Assembly: GCA_039819485.1 (NCBI GenBank)
Contig: JBCBRY010000027.1
Location: 21,297 to 85,296, forward strand
Direction: 5' to 3'
Length of the DNA stretch: 64,000 nt
Source of the DNA: UBA6168 sp039819485
GTDB taxonomy: Bacteria; Bacteroidota; Bacteroidia; Chitinophagales; Saprospiraceae
Below are positions 16,910 through 25,679 of this stretch, one piece after another; within the stretch, counting starts at the first letter, position 1, and each line of letters opens with the position of its first letter. Below the pieces are notes generated by a model, which saw nothing but the letters and a program-made list of their open reading frames with translations, did not search any database and was not told the DNA's origin. The position numbers and the translations under genes were made by a program.

Positions 16910-19900
16910 ATGAAACGACTTTACTTTTCTTTTCTTTCACTGCTGTTCGTGGGGGCATTTGGGTACGCTCAGACGTCCAATGTCACTTTCACGGTGGACA
17001 TGACCAACGAGATGGCCGACCCGGACAGTGTTTTTCTGAACGGTGCTTTTACCGGTTGGAATGATACTTTGATGTCTGACAATAGTGACGGCACTTATTC
17101 CATCACCTTTGAATTGACGGAAGGGGACACTTTTGAATACAAATTCAAAAATGGTGTAAATGGCTGGGAAGATATTCCAGGCACGGATTGTACCTCAGGT
17201 GGATTTGGCAACAACCGCCTTTTGGTCGTGCCTGCCGATGATACGACGGAGCTTTATTGTTTTAATTCCTGTTCTTCCACCTGTCCTGACCTGACCGCAG
17301 ATATCACTTTTACGGTGGATATGAGCAATGAGATGGCCGACCCGGACAGTGTTTTTATCAACGGTGCGTTTACGGGCTGGACTGATTCATTGATGATGGA
17401 CAATGGAGATGGTACCTATTCTTTGACCTTTGCAGACCTGGATATCGGAGAAGAATATGAGTATAAGTTCAAAAATGGGGTAAATGGTTGGGAAGATATC
17501 CCAGGCGAGATTTGCACTGCTGGAGGTTTTGGCAACAACCGGCTTTTGGTAGTAGCGGGTGACGCAACGGAGGCATACTGCTTTGGTTCTTGCTTCGCCT
17601 GCGGAGATGTAGCTGTCACTTTGCATGTGGATATGAGCAATGAAACCGTTGATCCAGAGGGTGTTTTTGTAGCAGGTGATTTCACTGGCTGGGATAACCA
17701 CCCAATGACGAATAATGGTGATGGAACCTGGTCCACTACAGTTGGAGCAACACCGTTGGACACCGTAGCATACAAATTTAAGAATGGGGTTGACGGCTGG
17801 GAAGAAATCACTGACTCTACCTGTACCGATGGTACTTTCGGCAATAACCGGCTACTGGTGATTGATACCATGGACATGGATGTGGACCTGGTCTGTTTTG
17901 GATCATGCTCTGCTTGTCCAGCTCAGATTTATCCAATTACTTTCTCCGTGGATATGAGCAACGAAACCGTTGATCCCGACGGCGTTCGCCTGGCTGGTAC
18001 AATTACCGGATGGGGCGACTCACTGATGGTCGACAATGGAGATGGTACGTGGTCTGTTACTTTCAATTTGAATGCCGGTGATACTATTTTCTATAAATTT
18101 AAAAATGGCCCCGGTGGCTGGGAAGGCTTTGACGGCCCTTGCACCATTGGGAACGACAACAACCGCTTTCTGGTAGTGCCTTCTGATTCGACTGTATTGG
18201 ATACGGTTTGTTTTCAATCCTGTTTTGCCTGCGGCCTCGTCAGTGTGACATTAACGGTCGATATGCAGTTTGAAACGGTTGAGCCTGAGGGTGTTTTCCT
18301 CGCCGGTGAGTACAATGGCTGGTCAGATGGCCCGATGTGGGACAATGGAGATGGCACTTGGACCGGTGGTTTCGGAGCCATGCCTGGCGATACCCTTGAA
18401 TATAAGTTTAAGAATGGACCGAACGGTTGGGAAAGCTTCGATGGCGATTGCCTGATCGGCGGCAACGGTTCCAACCGTTTCATTGCGGCTAACAACGATA
18501 CCACAGCAGCTACTGTCTGCTTCAACATGTGTGAACAATGTATCATTTTGGATACCATTGATTTGACTTTCCGCGTCGATATGACGGAAGAGACTGTAGA
18601 CCCGGCAGGTGTGTTCATTGCGGGCAACTTCAATAATTTCGATGAACTTCCCATGATGAACATGGGGGACAGCATCTGGGCAATCACCCTGCAATTTGCT
18701 CCTGGCGATACGTTGGAATATAAGTTCCTGAATGGCCCCATGGGCTTTGAAGTAATTGCCGAAACATCTTGTACGACCAATGACGGCTTTGCCAATAACC
18801 GCCGGACAGTAGCACCGAATTTCCACACTGTACTGGACGCGGTTTGTTTCTCTAAATGCGGTGTTTGTTTTGACCCTACTTCTGTTTCGACGGCTGCCCT
18901 TTCTCAATCTTGTATGAATGCCAACGGCACGGTAACCATCGTTTTTGACGAATCACAAAACTGTGACAGCGCGCCCGGTGACCTGGCCGGCCTGGCCGAA
19001 ATCGGCTTCCACTCATCTGGTAACATGTGGGATGATGTCATAGACTGGGACGCTGCAACGGCGGCTACAGCTACCAATGATGGCAACGACGTGTTCTCCG
19101 TAACAATTGATCCGGCAGACTACTATGGTATCAATATTGACGATATCGAAAGAATCATGATGGTGTTTAATCAAGGGCCTGCCGTTGCTGACCCTGATGA
19201 TGCCTGGGATTCAGAAGGAAAAGACCAAGACCTAGATGAGGACGGTAGCTGCGATGACATGCGCCTCTTCCTGGCCGATCTGCCGATGTGTTCTTTCGAT
19301 CCAACAACTACGACCAGCCCGGCCCTGAAAACAGCGGGTAGTTGCTACGACCCAATGAACGAATTGGTGAAAATACGTTTCGACGATGCACAGAACTGCG
19401 CAAATGCTCCCGGTGAACTGGCAGGTATGACCGAGGTTGGTTTCCATTCAGGAGCTGATTCATTTATGGATGGTGTGGATTGGAATGCACCCGGCGCTCA
19501 AACAGCAGTCAACGACGGCACCGATGTCTTTGAAGTAACCATTGACCCGGTAAGCTACTACGCAGGTGTGAATAGTTTCAGTGACCTTGAGAATATCTAC
19601 ATGGTATTCAACCAGGGGCCTTCTGATCCAGACAACCCATGGGACTCAGAAGGCAAGGACGAAGATGCTGACGGCAACTGCGTTGACCTGCGCCTGATCA
19701 TTTCTGACCTGCCTACTTGTGACTTGACCAATACCATCGACCGGGAACTGGAAAACAGCCTCGTTGCAATTCCAAACCCATTTGACAGTAGAACGGTGGT
19801 TACTTTTAGTAATCCAAACCTTACGTCTTATGATGTGACTTTGCTGAGCCTCACTGGTCAGCAGATGCGTACTTTCCGTAACGTAAATGGCACTACCCTG

Positions 19901-19996
19901 GAGATTGACAGAAACGGTATGCCTTCCGGTATGTACTTCCTGAATTTCAGAAATGAAGAAGGAAAAATCGCTACGCTGAAATTGGTAGTGAAATAA
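16910..19996 (+). CDS. Large T9SS-secreted protein with six tandem CBM20/48-like repeats
   Basis: The 1028-residue protein has a signal peptide (cleavage near Ala20-Gln21). Six repeats of about 105 residues begin near 24, 131, 235, 343, 445 and 551. Each starts Val-Thr-Phe-Thr-Val-Asp-Met and contains Phe-x-Gly-Trp, Asn-Gly-Asp-Gly-Thr-Trp/Tyr and Tyr-Lys-Phe-Lys-Asn-Gly, the strand pattern of starch- and glycogen-binding CBM20/CBM48/AMPK domains. Each ends with a Cys-x-x-x-Cys-x-x-Cys-like cluster. Two acidic copies of a different domain of about 140 residues follow (about 657-795 and 798-945), then a T9SS type A domain. I infer a cell-surface alpha-glucan binder working with the nearby GH13 lipoprotein. 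The second domain type I do not recognise. Confidence 0.88.
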   Translation: MKRLYFSFLSLLFVGAFGYAQTSNVTFTVDMTNEMADPDSVFLNGAFTGWNDTLMSDNSDGTYSITFELTEGDTFEYKFKNGVNGWEDIPGTDCTSGGFGNNRLLVVPADDTTELYCFNSCSSTCPDLTADITFTVDMSNEMADPDSVFINGAFTGWTDSLMMDNGDGTYSLTFADLDIGEEYEYKFKNGVNGWEDIPGEICTAGGFGNNRLLVVAGDATEAYCFGSCFACGDVAVTLHVDMSNETVDPEGVFVAGDFTGWDNHPMTNNGDGTWSTTVGATPLDTVAYKFKNGVDGWEEITDSTCTDGTFGNNRLLVIDTMDMDVDLVCFGSCSACPAQIYPITFSVDMSNETVDPDGVRLAGTITGWGDSLMVDNGDGTWSVTFNLNAGDTIFYKFKNGPGGWEGFDGPCTIGNDNNRFLVVPSDSTVLDTVCFQSCFACGLVSVTLTVDMQFETVEPEGVFLAGEYNGWSDGPMWDNGDGTWTGGFGAMPGDTLEYKFKNGPNGWESFDGDCLIGGNGSNRFIAANNDTTAATVCFNMCEQCIILDTIDLTFRVDMTEETVDPAGVFIAGNFNNFDELPMMNMGDSIWAITLQFAPGDTLEYKFLNGPMGFEVIAETSCTTNDGFANNRRTVAPNFHTVLDAVCFSKCGVCFDPTSVSTAALSQSCMNANGTVTIVFDESQNCDSAPGDLAGLAEIGFHSSGNMWDDVIDWDAATAATATNDGNDVFSVTIDPADYYGINIDDIERIMMVFNQGPAVADPDDAWDSEGKDQDLDEDGSCDDMRLFLADLPMCSFDPTTTTSPALKTAGSCYDPMNELVKIRFDDAQNCANAPGELAGMTEVGFHSGADSFMDGVDWNAPGAQTAVNDGTDVFEVTIDPVSYYAGVNSFSDLENIYMVFNQGPSDPDNPWDSEGKDEDADGNCVDLRLIISDLPTCDLTNTIDRELENSLVAIPNPFDSRTVVTFSNPNLTSYDVTLLSLTGQQMRTFRNVNGTTLEIDRNGMPSGMYFLNFRNEEGKIATLKLVVK

Positions 19997-20052
19997 ATTA
20001 GGAGTCAGGAGTCAGATTTCAGACTTTTGATGAAATGTCTTTCTAAATAAAT

Positions 20053-20085
20053 ACATCCCGATGACTTTAGTCGTCGGGATGTTTT
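20053..20085. terminator. Terminator between the CBM-repeat gene and the metallophosphoesterase gene
   Basis: CATCCCGATGACTTTAGTC...GGGATG forms a hairpin (arms CATCCCGA and TCGGGATG with an extended inner stem) followed by TTTTGTTTT on the plus strand. It sits between two convergent genes. Confidence 0.85.
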
Positions 20086-20101
20086 GTTTTACGGTTCACC
20101 G

Positions 20102-20992
20102 TCAGATGTCATCAATGTCGATAAAATCCCAGGTCAGGTTCCTGTCTACCAGATCATGGTTCAGAATAAGCACGGAATCGCGCTTGCCGTGCGTGGGCCA
20201 TTGCTCATTGTAAGGCCGGTCAGAAGTGATGCCGGAGCCGATAAATGTAACGCCTTCATTCGAGGTAAATTCATAAGTGGTTCTCACTTGCCCCATATCA
20301 CCAGCAATGCAGATGACCTGTACCCCTCGTTGCTGCACTTCGACCAATTCAGGATAAACGGCCAGGTTGAACGGGGTCGGAGGAGAGCAGACAAAAGGGA
20401 TCCACGATGCATTGGCATTGGCAAATTCTGCTGCATCGCCCACGCCTTCCAAATAGCCCCAGACGACATTGTGCATCAAGACTATCAAGTGCGATGACGC
20501 ACTGATCGTATCGCAAACAGACTGGATAAATGCAGTCTGTACCTCTAGGCCGGGGCAGTCGTCTGAATTGTAATAAACCGTATTTAATACCAAGAAAGTG
20601 AGCCCGTCTTTGTGTTCAGAGTAATAAAGGTCGCGCCCCGTTCGGGCAGTGATCCATTCTGTGTTCCCGTTCCTGACATCGTGGTTGCCAACTGACCAAT
20701 GGGTGTTTTTACTGCTTAAATGGAAGAGGCTATCGACATAGTCTACAGTCGATTCTTCTTTTGTCGTTTCTGAACAAATATCGCCGCCCAGCCATATTTG
20801 GTCATACTTGCTCAAGTCGACCTGTTCTATTCTCCGGTCTACGGCATTGTGTTTTTCATTGATGTGGCCGAGGTATAAATATTTACAGTTGGTGCTGCAA
20901 GGGATTTCAGGAGCAATCTGATCGTCGTCGTTCTCACAAGCGAGGATGAACATGAATAATGGGCAAAGAATAAAAAGACGAATTATTTTCAT
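20102..20992 (-). CDS. Calcineurin-like metallophosphoesterase lipoprotein
   Basis: The 296-residue protein has a lipoprotein signal ending Ile-Leu-Ala-Cys19 and an acidic mature start (Glu-Asn-Asp-Asp-Asp), which would favour surface or outer-membrane localisation. The metallophosphoesterase signature is visible: Gly-Gly-Asp, Gly-Asn-His-Asp, Met-His-Asn and Gly-Asp-Met-Gly-Gln. The first block (usually Asp-x-His) appears as Gly-His-Ile-Asn and the last block (usually Gly-His) as Gly-Asp-Met, so some metal ligands deviate and activity is uncertain. It likely acts on a phosphoester in the envelope. A 125-bp repeat lies upstream. Confidence 0.75.
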   Translation of the reverse strand: MKIIRLFILCPLFMFILACENDDDQIAPEIPCSTNCKYLYLGHINEKHNAVDRRIEQVDLSKYDQIWLGGDICSETTKEESTVDYVDSLFHLSSKNTHWSVGNHDVRNGNTEWITARTGRDLYYSEHKDGLTFLVLNTVYYNSDDCPGLEVQTAFIQSVCDTISASSHLIVLMHNVVWGYLEGVGDAAEFANANASWIPFVCSPPTPFNLAVYPELVEVQQRGVQVICIAGDMGQVRTTYEFTSNEGVTFIGSGITSDRPYNEQWPTHGKRDSVLILNHDLVDRNLTWDFIDIDDI

Positions 20993-21021
20993 AAAAATAA
21001 ATTCTCAACTGAAAAGTAAAT

Positions 21022-21145
21022 ATGTGCTTGGACAAAAATAAGGAGCGCTAAAAATGACACTTTTATTTTGGCAAATGTTTGATCTTATGGCTTCCAAACT
21101 CTTTTTCAGACAAAGGAAAAGTGTCATTTTTTCGGCCACCTGCTT
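21022..21145 (+). repeat. 125-bp MITE-like dispersed repeat, copy 2
   Basis: It aligns throughout with 8883-9007 and 22506-22630. The internal hairpin pairs AAAATGACACTTTT with AAAAGTGTCATTTT perfectly in this copy. It sits upstream of the metallophosphoesterase start. Copies 2 and 3 are direct repeats flanking the esterase gene. Confidence 0.85.
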
Positions 21146-21542
21146 GCTTGACTAAATACACAAAATAGTATTGAAGTTGTTTTAAAAAAGACGGGCGATT
21201 GAAAATCAATTTATCTTATGTACCCCTCCCGACAGTCGGGGGTTTATGTCCTCTTTTTTTGCAAATTTTTGGCTGTAGCTGCAAGAGGCATCTTTATTTT
21301 TTTTAATTTTTTTTGACATGTATTCGAGGATGTAAATTCACGACTGTAAGGGAATACGGCTGTTTTTTTAGGGCATTTATTTTTACAGATTTTTTATAAA
21401 TAAAAGGACTAAAAAAATAATAATGAAAATTCGATCAATTCACGTTTTCTCCCCCAGCTCGAGATATGTACGTTCGGGGACTGGGGGGAGGAAATGCGTC
21501 AGGATTTTTTATCTCCAAACACTTCTAATAATTTAAAACAAG
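21146..21542. other. Gene-free spacer with small hairpins
   Basis: I see no gene. It contains CCCGAC-A-GTCGGG near 21228 and a CTCCCCCAG...CTGGGGGGAG inverted pair (about 21450-21490, loop about 30 nt), plus T-rich tracts. The second hairpin may end minus-strand transcription from the esterase gene, although no clear T-run follows on that strand. Confidence 0.4.
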
Positions 21543-22472
21543 TCATTTTCTCAGTAAAAACTCCAAGGGAATATGGAAGCGTTTCCGCCAGTCATCTTCA
21601 TGGTGTTTGGCGCCGTCGAATTTTAATGTCATCCAATTTTTATTTTTTTCAAAACCCCTGTCCTGCATGGCCTTGTCAGCAATTAGTTGAAATGGTTCGT
21701 ATTCGCCGTCCAGCCCTTCCGTACCGTAATCAAAATAGATTTTGTGAGTTGCCGGATCGGGAAGTTTTTCTTTTATGTACTCTAAAAAATAACCGTCAAA
21801 AGGTACCCAGTGTGTGGAAAAACAGGCCGCCCTGCCGAATACTTCCGGGTATTCGCAGATGGCGTAAGCCGAAATTAAGCCACCCATGCTTGAGCCACCT
21901 ATAAAAGTATTTTCACGATCCTTTTTGGTCTTATAATTTGCATCAATGAAGGGCTTTAATTCTTCTACAATGAATTTTAATTGTTCGTCCGATTCAGGCG
22001 GAGTTTCTTTAAATGAGCGGTACCATTCGTTATCTGTCTCTTCAATTCTCCGTGATAATAAATCCTTAGGTTTGGCCGGCATGTATTCGGTGCCTCTTTT
22101 TTCCCGGATATTAAAAATGCCAACAACTATAATGGGTGGAATGACTTTCGCTTTGATCAGGCTGTCCAGTGTTTCATCTACTTCCCAACCCCGGTTGAAT
22201 TCACCGCTCCAGCCACTAATACCGTGAAAAATATTTTGCCCGTCGAACATATAAAGTACAGGCAACGCCGTGGTTTGGTCATATTCTTCGGGTAGCCATA
22301 TTTCTACATTTCTTGGTGTGGTTATTTTGGAAGGGAAATTTTTGTACAATAGAAAGGAGGCAGGAGTGGTGGTGGCAGGAGGTGTGGCGGTTTCAGGCAT
22401 TTCTTTTTTTTGTGTGCATGCCAGTAGCAGTAAAAAAATCGACAGGAAGGCCGATAAAAGAATTGTTTTCAT
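21543..22472 (-). CDS. Esterase-family (Fes/esterase D-like) alpha/beta hydrolase lipoprotein
   Basis: The ATG at 22472 is preferred because it opens directly into a lipoprotein signal (Met-Lys-Thr-Ile-Leu... Leu-Leu-Ala-Cys19); an upstream in-frame start adds seven non-signal residues. The 309-residue protein has the nucleophile elbow Gly-Gly-Ser-Ser195-Met-Gly-Gly and a late His-His in Gly-Ala-Lys-His-His-Glu-Asp as the probable catalytic histidine. It has a Pro/Thr-rich linker after the lipid anchor. The fold is that of the enterochelin-esterase/esterase D family, which cleaves esters of sugars, siderophores or acyl groups. The substrate is unknown; nearby glycan genes suggest a carbohydrate ester. 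Confidence 0.85.
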   Translation of the reverse strand: MKTILLSAFLSIFLLLLACTQKKEMPETATPPATTTPASFLLYKNFPSKITTPRNVEIWLPEEYDQTTALPVLYMFDGQNIFHGISGWSGEFNRGWEVDETLDSLIKAKVIPPIIVVGIFNIREKRGTEYMPAKPKDLLSRRIEETDNEWYRSFKETPPESDEQLKFIVEELKPFIDANYKTKKDRENTFIGGSSMGGLISAYAICEYPEVFGRAACFSTHWVPFDGYFLEYIKEKLPDPATHKIYFDYGTEGLDGEYEPFQLIADKAMQDRGFEKNKNWMTLKFDGAKHHEDDWRKRFHIPLEFLLRK

Positions 22473-22505
22473 GTTAATATATTTTATTTTCAAGATCTTG
22501 TAAGT

Positions 22506-22630
22506 AAGTGCCTGGACAAAAATAAGGAGCGCTAAAAATGACCCTTTTATTTTGGCAAATGTTTGGTTTCATGGCCTCCAAATTCTTTTTCAGGCAAAGG
22601 AAAAGTGTCATTTTTTTTGATCACCTGTTT
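22506..22630 (+). repeat. 125-bp MITE-like dispersed repeat, copy 3
   Basis: This is the third copy, nearly identical to copy 2 in its central 100 bp. Its stem carries one mismatch (GACCC against GTGTC). It lies directly upstream of the esterase gene. Confidence 0.85.
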
Positions 22631-22919
22631 AATACAGGCATGAAATTAAATTAAATCTTGAATTTGGCCAGGATGTCTGCACAATTAACTATATATGCAT
22701 AGTTCTTCACGATATAGAATATTGATTGTTCGAGCTTGGAAATCAATAAATTAAAATTTGCTTTGTGTTGAAGGTCAAATGCCAGGTAATTTCCAGGTAC
22801 TTAATTTCGAATAAAGCCCAATGAGTATTCATTTTTTCGCCACTTCAAGTGATACATTTTACATACAAAAGCTAAGAATTGCAGGATTGCATTTTTTTAA
22901 ATTTCTAAAATCATTAATC

Positions 22920-23825
22920 ATGCAAAGAATTCTCTTTCTATTTTTTTCTATCTGCTTTTTGTGCTCATCTTCAACCTATCTTACTGCCCAGCAAACAGAA
23001 GATAATATTCTTTACGTCATTGAAACGGTAGACGGAAACCGCTACATCGGAAGCATTCTTTCCCAAGACGAAGAAACAGTACAGCTAAGGACCAAAACAC
23101 TTGGAGATATCACCATTCAACGCGACCAGATCGGCTCGATGGAACTGTTGGACGCTGCACAAATAGTAGGCGGCAATTATTTATGGGACACCCCGTTTGT
23201 GACCCGTTACTATGTCGGCTCGAGTGCCTACAGCCTCCGGAAAGGAGAAGGGTATTACCAGAATTCCTGGATATTCTATAACAATATAAATGTTGGGTTG
23301 ACGGATAACATAGATGTGGGGATTGGAATAGTGCCGCTCTTTTTGTTCACGTTTGGATCGGGTGATGGGATTACTCCCATTTGGCTGACTACAAAAATTG
23401 CACTCCCGGTAGAGAAGGATAAATTCAACCTGGCGGCCGGTGGTGTTTACGCCAATGTATTAGGTGGAGACACTAATGGAGGAGGGCAGATATATGGCGT
23501 CTCTACTTTTGGGTCGAGAAACAGAAATGTGAGTTTGGGCATAGGCTGGTTTTATGGCGCAGATGAAGGATTGGCCGAAAGGCCGACTTTTTCTTTCAGT
23601 ACCATGCAGCGGGGCAAACCCAAATGGGCATTTGTTTCTGAAAACTATTTCTTCGGAGTTGGCGACGAAGGACTTGTCATTCTCTCTGCCGGGGCTCGTT
23701 ATTTAGGTGATAAAATCTCTCTTGACATGAGTGGGTTTACTTTTGTTTATACAGGAGGTGGCCAAGATGTCTTTCCCATTTTACCTTGGTTGAGTGTCTC
23801 CGTACCTTTTGGTGGGAGGAATTAA
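22920..23825 (+). CDS. Outer-membrane beta-barrel-like protein with N-terminal SM-like segment
   Basis: The ATG at 22920 is chosen; it opens a signal peptide (Met-Gln-Arg-Ile-Leu-Phe... Leu-Thr-Ala-Gln). The longer frame from 22821 would bury it. The 301-residue protein begins with a small beta domain (Tyr-Val-Ile-Glu-Thr-Val-Asp-Gly-Asn-Arg-Tyr-Ile-Gly) often seen before barrels in Bacteroidota. Alternating amphipathic strands rich in Gly, Tyr and Phe follow, to a terminal Val-Ser-Val-Pro-Phe. The substrate and partners are unknown. It is convergent with the sulfatase-GH13 operon. Confidence 0.7.
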   Translation: MQRILFLFFSICFLCSSSTYLTAQQTEDNILYVIETVDGNRYIGSILSQDEETVQLRTKTLGDITIQRDQIGSMELLDAAQIVGGNYLWDTPFVTRYYVGSSAYSLRKGEGYYQNSWIFYNNINVGLTDNIDVGIGIVPLFLFTFGSGDGITPIWLTTKIALPVEKDKFNLAAGGVYANVLGGDTNGGGQIYGVSTFGSRNRNVSLGIGWFYGADEGLAERPTFSFSTMQRGKPKWAFVSENYFFGVGDEGLVILSAGARYLGDKISLDMSGFTFVYTGGGQDVFPILPWLSVSVPFGGRN

Positions 23826-23885
23826 AACAATTAATTCTGTACAACGGAGCTTGTCCCGTTTCATGTCATAGCAAACGCTTCAGAA

Positions 23886-23954
23886 TAAAATAAATTGATT
23901 TCCCCGTTGGTCGAGGATGTCATCCTCGACCAACGGGGAAATCAATTTATTTTA
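23886..23954. repeat. 69-nt perfect palindrome overlapping the sulfatase stop codon
   Basis: Arms 23886-23919 and 23921-23954 (34 nt each) are perfectly complementary around a single central T at 23920. The right arm contains the TAA stop of the minus-strand sulfatase gene, and T-rich sequence follows on the plus strand. It could be a bidirectional terminator for two convergent genes, but it is much longer than needed for that. Confidence 0.9.
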
Positions 23955-25676
23955 ATTTTTCCAAACCAATGTATCGCTTGGCGCATACCCGATCCGATGG
24001 GCAATTATTTTAATTTGTTTTCCGGCCGTAAGCTCAATCGGCTTTTTGTAAATATGCCATCCAGATTCAGGCAATTCGTCTTCCGGGTATTTATATCCAA
24101 TGGAGGCGCCTTCTGTTTTACATGAAATAAATAATTGGTTGTTCTCTTTTTTTATTTCAGGAGCGGCAGTAATTGGCTGAATTTTATTTGGCCAAAATTG
24201 CTGAATTAAATCTTCTTCCGGAATTAGGCCTTTGTCATTTGTTTTTTGCATCCAGTGCTCACATTCATTTTTTAATTCTTTTAATTTTTCTGCATAGGCA
24301 GGGTTGCCAGCTAAATTATTTAATTCATGCGGGTCGTTTTTTACATCAAATAATTCTTCCTCAGGTTTTGAACTCCTGAACCATTGCATCTGAATTTTAT
24401 TTAAAGTGCCTTCCTTTCGCATCCGTAATAATTCATGCATGGTCGCCATTTTTTTCCGGTAGGCCAGTGGCAAATAATAACCTATTTCGGGCTGGAAGTT
24501 TTTTAAATATTTAAACTGCTTATCCCGTACTGCGCGCTTCATATCGTAACTTTCATCAAAACGATCGGCGGCTGCGTGGATGTATTTTCTTTGATTTTTA
24601 GATTGATATTTTCCAGCAAATGCCCGGCCCTGCATGTGGGCTGGCGGTTCAATGTGGCACATGGACAAAAGCGTCGGTGCAAAATCAACAAAGCTGATTA
24701 ATTGATCGTCAGTGGTTCCGGCCTGCCATTGGTTGGGGTAGCGGATGATCATTGGTACTTTTATTCCCGAATCATACAATAATCTTTTTTGCCGGGGGAG
24801 TGGGCCACCATGATCGGTATACCAAACGATGATTGTATTTTCCAAAAGTCCGTCTTCTTCTAATTGGCCGATGATCATGCCGACATGCTGATCCATTTCC
24901 GCAATATTGGAGTACATGCGGCGCAGGTCTTTTTTTACGAGATCGGTAACGGGCAGGTAAGGTGGGATATTTAAATTTAATCCCTCCGGAACCGACCATG
25001 GTTTTTCTCCATTTTCAAATTGCTGCCAAGCTGTTTTTTTATGGCGGGGCGGCGGAAAGGCATCATTGTCAAAATGACCGTAACGTGGGTTCCACATATT
25101 GGATTCGTGGGTTACGTTAAAATTAAAAATGGAATAAAATAATTTTCCTGCTGGCCGGTTTCGCCAATGCGCATAAATACTCGATTCATCCCAGGCCATT
25201 TTTGATGGTTTGAACTGGTAATCGGTTTTCGAATTATTGCTGCAGTAGTAATTATTTGCCCGTATGATCTCGCTCACCATTTTTACTTCCGGTGGCGGCA
25301 CCACTTCATAATCAATTAATCCTAAATATTTTTTTGCGTTGGCTGTCTGCGTGGTGGTCCGCATGTGGTGGGCGCCGATACTCGAAGGGTACATGCCCGT
25401 GCACAAGGCCGCACGGCTCGGTGCACAAACACCGGAAACAGAATAGACATTGGTATAGCAAACACCCTCTGCCGCCAGCCGGCTTAAATGCGGAGTTTGA
25501 ATGGTAGAGTCACCAAAAGGTGGGATATTGGGGCTCATGTCCTCGGCGACCAACCAAAGCACATTGTACTTTTGATTGAATGGCGTGCTTACTGGTAAAT
25601 TTGTTTTTTCTTTTTTACAGGCAATAAAAAAGAAATTAATTAGCAGGTAAAATAATAGGATGTGGCAACGGTTCAT
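23952..25676 (-). CDS. Type I sulfatase lipoprotein (heparan N-sulfatase-like)
   Basis: This 574-residue lipoprotein has a signal ending Phe-Ile-Ala-Cys20. The formylglycine motif is Cys84-Ala-Pro-Ser-Arg88 followed by Leu-Cys-Thr-Gly-Met-Tyr. The N-terminal metal site reads Ala-Glu45-Asp46 and the distal one Thr-Asp-His-Gly. Order and length suit the sulfamidase/N-sulfoglucosamine branch of S1 sulfatases. A C-terminal beta-sandwich of about 70 residues follows the catalytic domain. Maturation needs an anSME or formylglycine enzyme encoded elsewhere. The upstream GH13 gene ends 4 bases before this start, so the two form an operon. It would remove sulfate from glycans in the periplasm or at the surface. 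Confidence 0.9.
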   Translation of the reverse strand: MNRCHILLFYLLINFFFIACKKEKTNLPVSTPFNQKYNVLWLVAEDMSPNIPPFGDSTIQTPHLSRLAAEGVCYTNVYSVSGVCAPSRAALCTGMYPSSIGAHHMRTTTQTANAKKYLGLIDYEVVPPPEVKMVSEIIRANNYYCSNNSKTDYQFKPSKMAWDESSIYAHWRNRPAGKLFYSIFNFNVTHESNMWNPRYGHFDNDAFPPPRHKKTAWQQFENGEKPWSVPEGLNLNIPPYLPVTDLVKKDLRRMYSNIAEMDQHVGMIIGQLEEDGLLENTIIVWYTDHGGPLPRQKRLLYDSGIKVPMIIRYPNQWQAGTTDDQLISFVDFAPTLLSMCHIEPPAHMQGRAFAGKYQSKNQRKYIHAAADRFDESYDMKRAVRDKQFKYLKNFQPEIGYYLPLAYRKKMATMHELLRMRKEGTLNKIQMQWFRSSKPEEELFDVKNDPHELNNLAGNPAYAEKLKELKNECEHWMQKTNDKGLIPEEDLIQQFWPNKIQPITAAPEIKKENNQLFISCKTEGASIGYKYPEDELPESGWHIYKKPIELTAGKQIKIIAHRIGYAPSDTLVWKN

Positions 25677-25679
25677 TTT

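Noticed and set aside
16910..19996. Phage tail-fibre or S-layer assignment for the six-repeat protein
   Set aside because: The repeats carry the starch-binding strand pattern and a T9SS sorting domain. No phage structural genes are nearby.
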